A DNA stretch of 64,000 nucleotides from the NCBI RefSeq assembly GCF_000327385.1, contig NW_008710892.1, forward strand, positions 709,577 through 773,576, read 5' to 3'. Below the pieces are notes generated by a model that did not search any database, was not told the DNA's origin, and saw nothing but the letters and a program-made list of their open reading frames with translations. Position numbers and translations under genes: made by a program. Shown in pieces: positions 49,277 through 64,000 of the stretch; position 1 is the first letter of the stretch, and each line of letters begins with the position of its first letter. Source of the DNA: Lottia gigantea. Its lineage: Eukaryota > Mollusca > Gastropoda > Lottiidae.

Positions 49277-50246
49277 TTTCACTCATGCAAACTTTTTAGT
49301 TCGTCACCAGATTTGACCTACTTGTACTTGTCAAAAACGTAAACACCATTGAGGTAGTCCGTAACCTCCGTACACTTTCTTGAATAGCTCCCCTGGCGTT
49401 TTTAGCCCTGAATTTTACCTATGCAGTCGAGAGTTGACACTAATAGGGCCCATTTCAACATTTTTTTGTTCGAGCCAGGCCGACACTCAAAATATAACTT
49501 TTAACGAGAGTCGATATAAATGTAGAAGGAAGGAACTTTGGATTAAATACCTGAAGGTATGGAAACCTATAGGTATCAAAAGAACTTTTAGTGAGAAAAT
49601 TGGGTATGTTTGTCGGATAATCCTAACTCACCCTTTCATCTCATCTTAGAAATTAAGTGTCCAATTGAAATCATTTCACATGTGGTATGTGAACATCATA
49701 ACTAAAGAAATAAAAAAATGTGGCATAATTTTTATGGAATTTATTTCGTACATTCATTTTCCATTTTGACAATGTTGGCTAGTTGGGCATAGTATTTCGT
49801 TTGTTACGGTGTAGATATTTGGAAACTATACCCCCAAAATAATTATTACCACTAAGTCATCCGAGAAACTTCAGGTTCAATCAGTACCGTAAGTGAGATC
49901 TTGATCCCAAACAGCAATATCGGAAGTGAGATTTTGATCCACAGTAGTACTGGAAGTGCGGTCTTGATCCCTTAACAGTAATGCCAGAAGTACGGTCTTT
50001 ATCCCGGCATCACTACTGGATGTTAGACAGAATCGGGTTCTGAAGCAGGCCGTTCATCCTTTCATTTAATCCTACCAGCTGATTAACCGATTGTTTAGAG
50101 GAATACCATTGTAATTGAATATATGTATATATTTTCTTTCGTGTATAATGTCACTTATAGAAATATCGAATGTCACTTCCGGTATAAGTAACAATACCGA
50201 TAGACCTGTATTTAAGAGCTACCGGTATTTGCATGATTACCGGAAG
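49277..50246. other. BPHL upstream region and beta-tubulin 3' flank
   Basis: No exon recognised. Four degenerate units of about 34 bp (GGAAGTGAGATTTTGATCC-like) lie at 49885-50020. The BPHL promoter should lie just above 49276 and the 3' UTR of the minus-strand tubulin just below 50247. Confidence 0.55.
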
Positions 50247-54500
<4,254 letters not shown>

Positions 54501-55009
54501 TTTTGACAAACCGACCACTTTGCACCTTCACAATAAAGTGTCTATTTGCTTTTACTCAACTTTAAACAAAAATGCGGTCAGTGAAAATAATTAAACTCAT
54601 CCTAGCTATTTCGTGTCTTTGGGCCAAATGACAACCATTTTCGCCAAAATATATGTATCCCTCTTATGCATGAGTGAGTATATAATAAACTTTTGTCGTG
54701 ATTGGTTGAATATAGGATAGGATGAAGTATATACAATATTCGAATACCCCCATGCCAAATTATTTCAAGTATCTAATATTCCACATTCCAGAATATTGTC
54801 GATGTTGATTTTGGATACGATAATATACTGTTTATTATTTATATAAATAATGTTGTGGTAAAGGCCGCGGTAGGCTACTAGTACACACATATTTTGCATC
54901 CTTTCGGTGTTGGTCTATATGCAGTGCGAAATGCGCAAAAAATTACCGAAAGAAGCTGTACGTGATCTTGTAGATTATAAATGTATAGCATCTTCACAAT
55001 GTCAAGCTA

Positions 55010-55530
55010 TTACGAACTTCGTACTTATTCCTTGACTACAATTGTCACCGCTCCTGTATCATGGAAGTTTGTAAATGAAGCAATCTGATGGATTGTACAC
55101 TAACGAATACAACCAATCTGAGGCATCAACAAAAGCCTTGATATTTGCAGTCTTTCTTGGTTAGTTGGTTGGTAGATGACAAGTTGACGTTCACTTCCAG
55201 CGCATGCTGATATCACAAACTGGGTAGTTGTTGGTAGTCGTAGTAGTTGGTAGTGGTATTGGTTCAAATAGGATGAATCTGTGTTGTTGGTTTGGTGGTT
55301 GATACTTCGTTAGATCTGATCGGGTCGAATGACATGGTGGTGAAACTCGGCCCTTCATTCTTCCAAACTCGTTCTGATCATGATAGTGCAATCTTTCTGT
55401 CAATGGCTCTGATTTTACCGCTAGATTACAATCCGGCTGTGATTGGCTTCATTCGCTGGCGTACTATCTAATCAGATCCGTGATACAAGAATAGTACCTA
55501 TTGCAGTCAAGGTATTAGTACGAAGTTGGA
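55010..55530. mobile_element. Non-autonomous DNA transposon-like element with long inverted ends
   Basis: The left end CGAACTTCGTACTTATTCCT, TGACTACAATTG, CTCCTGTATCATGGA and the inverse of the right end CCAACTTCGTACTAATACCT, TGACTGCAATAG, TTCTTGTATCACGGA match over about 100 bp with gaps. The middle has no transposase-like frame. A shorter relative lies at about 38577-38815 and a fragment at about 36125-36240. Confidence 0.75.
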
Positions 55531-56248
55531 TTTTCTTCTTATACGTGTAATTTCAAATCTGTGTAGCTGAGAAGAATCTTTTTTTTTGAATTCGGGAGGA
55601 GAAAGGATTTGATATCCAAGATCAAATGATACCCGCACGTGAGAATATAATCACCTAGATGTACAGGTACAAATAACTTAGATTGGGGTTTATCATCTGC
55701 TAATGGAAATACGGGTAATCAGACATCTGTGTATCTCTTTAAATACTTCAAATATGTGATTATATCTGGAAAGCATATCATATACGAAATATGCATGCAA
55801 TAATTTTGGTAGAATAGCGACACGGAAGAGTCTAAGAAATTTATAGATTCTCACTGCACGACTTCACACTTAGATTGTGGGGGGAACTTACGGGGAGCTT
55901 GAAACATAGAAAAAAAAGTACCGGTTGAAATGATTTTCTATTCTGATTGCTAAAATAGGGGCTATTTTGGTGCTATTCTCGAGCTATTTTCTATTTTAAG
56001 TGCTAAACTCAGATCCTGCACCTTCATGAATCTCACCAAAGAAAATAGTTTGATAATGATATTATCTTGGTAGGATCCTCAGGCCCCAGGTCAAATTTGA
56101 TTATTCGGAAGGGCAATGGGGTATGGTGTTACTTAGCTCATACGCTTTGGGTCCGTTTTAAGAACGCTAACCCCCATTTTCATTTCAGCTGTCCTGATGA
56201 GGATTGTTTATCAGGATCAGTGGTCGTCAATATGAGATGAGCTCTAGC

Positions 56249-56437
56249 AGGTTCGTAGCCAGACTTGATTATTCGGAAATGCAACTAATACATCTGAAAG
56301 GGCATTGGTGTATGGTGTTTAGTTGCAGTAATGGAATTGGTCGGATGTATGGATTTTTTCATGGGAAGGGGGCAATCCTGTTTTTCAGAATGCAACCCCC
56401 ACCCCCCTTCCCCCTTTATCCCTGTAGCTGCGGGCCT
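56249..56437. mobile_element. 189-bp MITE-like element, family of 48425-48561
   Basis: Ends AGGTTCGTAGCCAG and, inverted, AGGCCCGCAGCTAC. The flanks are GAGCTCTAGC (56239-56248) and GAGCTCTAAT (56438-56447), a target duplication of 8 certain plus 2 altered bases. Internal G-rich left and C-rich right parts are shared with the copy at 52515-52680. Confidence 0.8.
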
Positions 56438-59107
56438 GAGCTCTAATAATTATATAACAAGTTCTTTGCTATGATAGACAATGGAACAATGGTTTCAGGC
56501 GATGCAATTGGTCTGATATAGGCCAATGTTGAGAAAATAGTTCCTTATTACTATTATAGTATTCTAGAGTTCCACGTTGGCAGCTCATGACCGAATCTTT
56601 TAAAATAGACTTCATACTGATTACTAATATACTAGAGGGGAATAAAATCAGGTCGGTGTAGGTAATAAAATGTAGAAATCTGATATTTACTGCTAGAAAA
56701 CATTTTTAAAATAATTTGGAGGATTGAAAAACATGACTTTTTCTCACAATAGACTCTTGTTACTGCAGAATTGGACTGTTTCTTTCAAATATCGGAAATA
56801 ATGTACCACACTTTGACCTCCAGCGAAGTGAATATGTTTTCAATTGGTATATAGTAATTTACTAAGCGTAGGAATACATGAGGCTAAATGACATCATCAA
56901 GTGAGTCTACACTCAGCCTCCTTTTCATTTCCACACCAGACTGCCATTCAGTCGGCGAACATCAAACGGGTCCTACCGGTAAGTCGAATGAGCATTTTGT
57001 TAAAAAATTTAGTTGAAATTTGAGTTTGTCAATATTTTTTCGATTGACGAAGAATATTTATTTGTAAGTTTGATTGTTAAGAGTTATTTAGTTATCTTAG
57101 ATTGTGAATTTTTGACTTAAAGAAGTCGAGCCGTCTGATGTGGGTCAACGTGCTCGAGCTGTCTGAAGTCAGCTCCGTCTATTGTGAGGTGATTAATGAG
57201 TGAAAACTATGACTAATACAAGTATATGTATATAACACAATTCATCTTATTCACCATCTGTGAGCTCCATCCCTTTTCACAATTTATTTCTGGCGAATTT
57301 TCATTTAAAGGTACGCGATATTTAATTGCTTTGTATGAGTATATACGCGCGCTTTTGTGTACCGGTCAGATTTAAAATCTTATCGGCATGGAATGTACTG
57401 GGCGTTTATTGGGCGCGGTTATAGTTCCAGATTTTGTAACTTGCGTGAATTTTTACATTATTTTCCCATTCGTTACGGAGCCTGCCTAACGGTCCATGTC
57501 TTTCACCGGATTTCTCCAGCTGTAACCTTTTGTTGAATTTACTGACCCTTAAACTGTATCTAATTGTGATTCTCCATAGGGGGTTGTAAGGGCTCGTTAT
57601 ACTACAATAATGTACGGATTGTACCGAAAAAAAACATATATGGACAAAGCTTAGAGTATATGAGAATTTAATTTTGAATTTTTGAATATATATGATATAA
57701 ATTTTGTGAAATTAGAAAAATATTTTTTGTGAAATAATGAGATAAATAGATTTTTAAAATCTTGTTTGCTTGTTTTACTACCATGTTTGCCCTCCAGTCA
57801 TTTTCACCCTTCTTATTCAGTCACTCGGTTATTTGTCTTGACATCTTGATAGTTTGTTTGTCTTGTCACTGGGATGAAGAATCATGCCCTTAGTGAATGG
57901 ATTAATCCTTGTTATTAACTGGTCAAACAACCAGCCCCTCCTTGTGCTTTAACAAGTCTATATTTGGTAGTTTTGAGTCTGTATTTTGATGAATGTTTAA
58001 GAAAGCTTGTTGTTGTATTAAATAAAACTTTGTCATGCAGTTCGCTACAGTTTGACTAGTCTAGTTTTTATGCGAAATAAGTTGCAATCGTGTGACTTGT
58101 AGAGGCAGCATTTTTTTGGTAGTTGCATCTGCTGGTCTTAGTAATGTTAATTCACCCTGCATCGAGGAAGGTCCAAATCTGAATGCTTTGCTCTTCCTCT
58201 TCAAGTTTCAGGTTTCAATATTGCACATATCTTTCACATGACACATGAAAGCAGACAACATAGTTAAGTATACTGTATTGATTTTCTTACATTCCTGCAA
58301 CATTCATTTTGTCTGATTAGTGTCATTACATATCATGTCATACTTCTAGTAATGTAGTCTGGGTTGATTTTCATGATATACTACTCATTTGATTAGTAAT
58401 AGTCTCCTCTGCTGGTTTGAACTTCTTTTTAGTTGTATGCTTCTTTCAAGTGAATTCAATACATGCTCTGTTTGAACATGTTCTGTTTGGATGGCACAAT
58501 ATTGAGTTTGACATCTTAAATGACATGTGGAAAGTAAATGAATAGAGCTGTCTGCATATTACATCAATGACCATATAAGGAGTGAAATACACTGCACAAA
58601 ATAATGAGACATATTTGCAAGGCAGTTATATACCGACTTTGATATACCTTATTTTCATTGCTACTAGACTATTAGGAAGGTTGATATAAACGATACATCA
58701 TATTCTGTATGTCCCTAGTCTAATTTGAATTGTTAAGTAGCCACTACCCTAACCAGTTGTTCTGCTGTATGGATTGATGGCTGTTTAGATTATGAATAAT
58801 GTATGACTCAACTGAAGGATAGAAGAGTTGAAGTTGCGTGATCAGTTTCCATTAGGTTATCAAGAACTGCATCAATCAATAACCTAGCAACAAAACTCCT
58901 CATCCTTTTGTCTCATATATTTTGACATCGCCATGGTGATCGGCTGTTATTAGATGTATCTCATTCGTTATTTATCGAGTAATTGAATATTGTCGAATAT
59001 ACTTGGAATAATGTATCTGCTTTGACTACAAGTCATAGTGATTAGTTTAGGATTGGTATTGTCATTTGTTAGTTCAAGTTATTGTTCATGTGGGTATCAT
59101 TAAGAAT

Positions 59108-59460
59108 CTTGAATAATCCATGACCAAGTTCCCCTGGTTTATCTTCATCCATCTGTGACATTTGAACAGTTTATTCGTTCCAAGTTTATTGTTCGTTGAC
59201 TTGACTTAGGTGACTTGAATAATCCATGACTCCTCTAGTCTATCAGTGGTGTTTATTTATTGATCAGGGTGGGGTTCTCAGAGTAGATTTGAGAAATTTT
59301 TTTTTGTGGGTTTTGAGCAACAAGTCTTAAATAATCCATGACTGCTTGGTCCCTTGGTAGTGCTTATTAATTGTTCAGTTTAGGGTTGGGTCTTCCAAAA
59401 GTTGGTTCCAGTTTTGTTTCTTTTGGGTATAGGAAGGGATTAACTTCAATAATCTATGAT
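59108..59460. repeat. 106-118 bp degenerate tandem repeat upstream of beta-tubulin
   Basis: The phrase CTTGAATAATCCATGAC (or one to three changes) starts at 59108, 59214, 59326 and 59444. Related TTATT.ATTGTTCAG and CTTGGTC segments lie in between. A G-run of ten follows at about 59467-59480. Confidence 0.75.
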
Positions 59461-60192
59461 AAATGTGGAGGGGGGGGGGGGATTGAGGAAGCGATTTCTC
59501 CATTTACCTTTTATCAGTTCACTCAAAGTAATTAAGAATAAGAATTATTAAACTAAGTTAGTCTCGAAGTTGTGAAAGATCGATTGAAGTTTAGAAATAA
59601 AAATCTAGTTCCATGCAGTGTTTGTTTGCTTTACTCCAGCCATCAATACTCTTTATTTACCTTGGTCCATTTACCAGTTTACCAGATATTTTACAGTATC
59701 ATGCATGTTTGAATGGATAGAAATATATGACATAGAACACCAGGAATCTTCTGTGAATTGGCACATTACATCTGCTTCTATAGTAACCATTGCTCACAGA
59801 AAACTGATGCACATTTGCAATTGGAACTGTACAAAGAAGATATTTCATACTTGTATAAAAATGACTTTAACAGGCATTGTTACCAGACTGCATAGAATTT
59901 TCAAAGGAGTAAAACCAGACGCAAGAGTCAACCGGACAACTTAATCAAACGCATAGATATTTTTGGAGGAGACAAACCAGATACCAGAGTAAACAACTTG
60001 TCAACTTAATTGAAGTAATTGGATTAAGACACCAATCAGAAATGACCAACGCGTGATAAAAACAATTAGAGAACCTGGCTTAATCAATAATTCAATGTCT
60101 ATTTACTAACTGTTGTATATTATCACCATAGCCAGTTTAATTAGAACATGTTTGTCTATTGTTTCTTAGCAACAGTCTCCACTGCTGGTGAA

Positions 60193-60198
60193 TATAAA
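60193..60198 (+). promoter_or_regulatory. Likely TATA box of beta-tubulin
   Basis: TATAAA lies 71 bp before the start codon, which would put transcription start near 60224 and leave a 5' UTR of about 40 nt. The sequence after it (TTCCATATACAATCC...TTAGTTTG) has no ATG before 60264. Confidence 0.55.
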
Positions 60199-60263
60199 GA
60201 TCAGCTTCCATATACAATCCAGTAGACTATCTTTTAGTTTGTTAAGTCACTTCTATCTTCAAC

Positions 60264-62719
<2,456 letters not shown>

Positions 62720-64000
62720 ATTTAATGTCTAATTATAGTGCTCATAACACCTGCAAAAGCTAGATTAATTTTGCTTTGACCGTAACTGAACAATTTTATT
62801 TTTTGCTTCTGTTGCAAATCTTGATATGCAAAAAAACAAAGTTTTGTGGACCAACTGATAATTTGTGTGCAGACACTTTTAAATACTCAATATATTTCTA
62901 CATTTTTAACAAACTTTTTAATGTGAAATTGTAAAATTCAAATTGCAACGTTTTACTTTTTATTTTGTTCATCTCCATCTTGAATGCTTGGCGCTGACGT
63001 TGTTACAGGTACAATATACCAATATTTTAAAAAGTCTGTCTTATTTTTTAATTCCCTTCATCTTGACTTCAGTTTCCATCAGCAGAACAGCACTTGCAGA
63101 CACTGTAGATGCTCCCACTATTATGATCTCTTAAGTGGCAATCCTCAGCAGTTGCTGTAAAGCTGAATCTGTGCAGAGGGCTAGCCTAACTTTCATGAAG
63201 CTGTTTGCTTCTATTTGTGTATATTTTCAACAAGGTACTAAATCATACATTGAACCTCTTTACTGAGCTTCATGGCAGCATTGTAAGAAGAACATTCTAC
63301 TTCAACACAGCATACAACCGCATAACGAAATGTTACACCTGGATCACTGGTTCAAGACTCTTAATTACCGATGGCTTAAAATTTTATTGTCTGTGCAAAG
63401 TCTTGCTGGAAGAGTACTTCTGTTCTTTGTTTACATTAGCTACAAAAGTTACATTAAATGCGGAAAAACATTAAATATCTTGCATATTTTCCATTTAATA
63501 TTTTAGTCAATCTAACAATAGGTCATATTTCAGAAAGTTGCCAATGCAATGGGAACTTTTTCAGTTTTTCCTAATTCAAATTTTGAAACTAAAAGGGAAA
63601 TGGCGTACACTTAGTAGGAAGTGGCTTATCAGACTTCATATATCATTAAACAGTACATTTTACACATTGCAGTCACATATTACTGACATGACTAGTTAGA
63701 ATTTAAAATTTGTATCTGAAACAGCTGTTGGTTAAAGTACCGGTACTGACTTAACTAAATAGAAGAGCTTGGGTGAAAATTCACCTCAACATTGTTTGTA
63801 TTTATTAAACAATATTGGTGATGGTCAACATGGCTGGACTTCTAGTAAGATCCATGTCAATGTTGATTTTGTTTGTGGTCATATTGGTAGTTGAAATTTG
63901 AAGTTCAAAACAGAACTTTTGAATTGAAAAGACTACTATGAAGTTTGTTTCATTAAAAGTTTCATCATTAAATTTTAAGGTGCAAAAAAGTAGGACTTGA
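62720..64000. other. Beta-tubulin 3' UTR and flank
   Basis: No further coding exon was recognised to the window end. The first several hundred bases are AT-rich and probably the 3' UTR. The longest frames here lack known motifs. Confidence 0.5.

Larger units (their letters stand above)
54501..60192. other. Intergenic DNA between two beta-tubulin genes
   Basis: Almost 5.7 kb with no recognised coding exon. It includes a 520-bp inverted-repeat element (55010-55530), an AGGCCC-ended element (56249-56437) with a fragment of a second at about 56082-56165, and a 106-118 bp tandem repeat (59108-59460). A possible non-coding exon with an ACCGGTAAGT donor ends near 56980. Promoters of both divergent tubulin genes should lie at its two edges. 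Confidence 0.5.

Noticed and set aside
59618-59944. 108-codon plus-strand frame upstream of the conventional tubulin
   Set aside because: No signal peptide, domain or homology recognised and the codon usage looks like non-coding AT-rich DNA.

Overview
The window is eukaryotic nuclear DNA from an invertebrate animal. Genes are split by many mostly short GT-AG introns, intergenic DNA looks AT-rich by eye, and short inverted-repeat elements and minisatellites are common. The animal gene set (ANKS6, BPHL, two beta-tubulins, RPRD1, RPB3, AlaRS, MRPL52, NOP10) and the style of the repeats suggest a lophotrochozoan, most likely a mollusc; that is inference. Exon models were built by hand from reading frames, splice sites and remembered protein families. 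Summed exon lengths close in frame for every gene below, and several finished proteins match the human length closely (RPB3 275 aa, NOP10 64 aa, AlaRS 967 against 968).

Layout: 1-0.7 kb nothing recognised; 0.7-2.1 kb degenerate ~46-bp minisatellite; 2.8-9.1 kb POLR2C (RPB3) on the minus strand, with a complete plus-strand gene nested in its fourth intron that joins an N-terminal SOCS box to a pseudokinase; 9.5-12.8 kb RPRD1, head to head with POLR2C; 16.1-25.1 kb cytoplasmic alanyl-tRNA synthetase in 20 coding exons; 25.7-27.1 kb MRPL52 (minus); 27.9-35.1 kb ANKS6 in 15 coding exons; 37.0-37.7 kb NOP10 (minus); 39.5-40.2 kb a small leucine-rich-repeat membrane protein; 40.3-41.9 and 43.6-45.1 kb a tandem pair of unrecognised, probably mitochondrial helical-repeat proteins; 45.7-49.3 kb BPHL (minus); 50.2-54.5 kb a divergent beta-tubulin (minus); 60.3-62.7 kb a conventional beta-tubulin (plus).

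Most genes are housekeeping functions with no shared pathway: transcription (RPB3 and RPRD1, which both act on RNA polymerase II and share a 362-bp divergent promoter region), translation and ribosome biogenesis (AlaRS, MRPL52, NOP10), cilium and cytoskeleton (ANKS6, tubulins) and metabolism (BPHL).

The most unusual points are: the nested SOCS-box pseudokinase; two AlaRS introns in which the 3' splice site plus exon start has been multiplied in tandem; a roughly 700-bp near-identical tract between two otherwise diverged inverted beta-tubulin genes, which looks like gene conversion; a 47-nt antisense fragment of tubulin exon 4 inside intron 2 of the same gene; and a tandem gene duplication that carried along a relic of the neighbouring LRR gene, with one copy now ending in repeat-derived sequence. 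No virus-derived element, CRISPR array, rRNA or tRNA was recognised.
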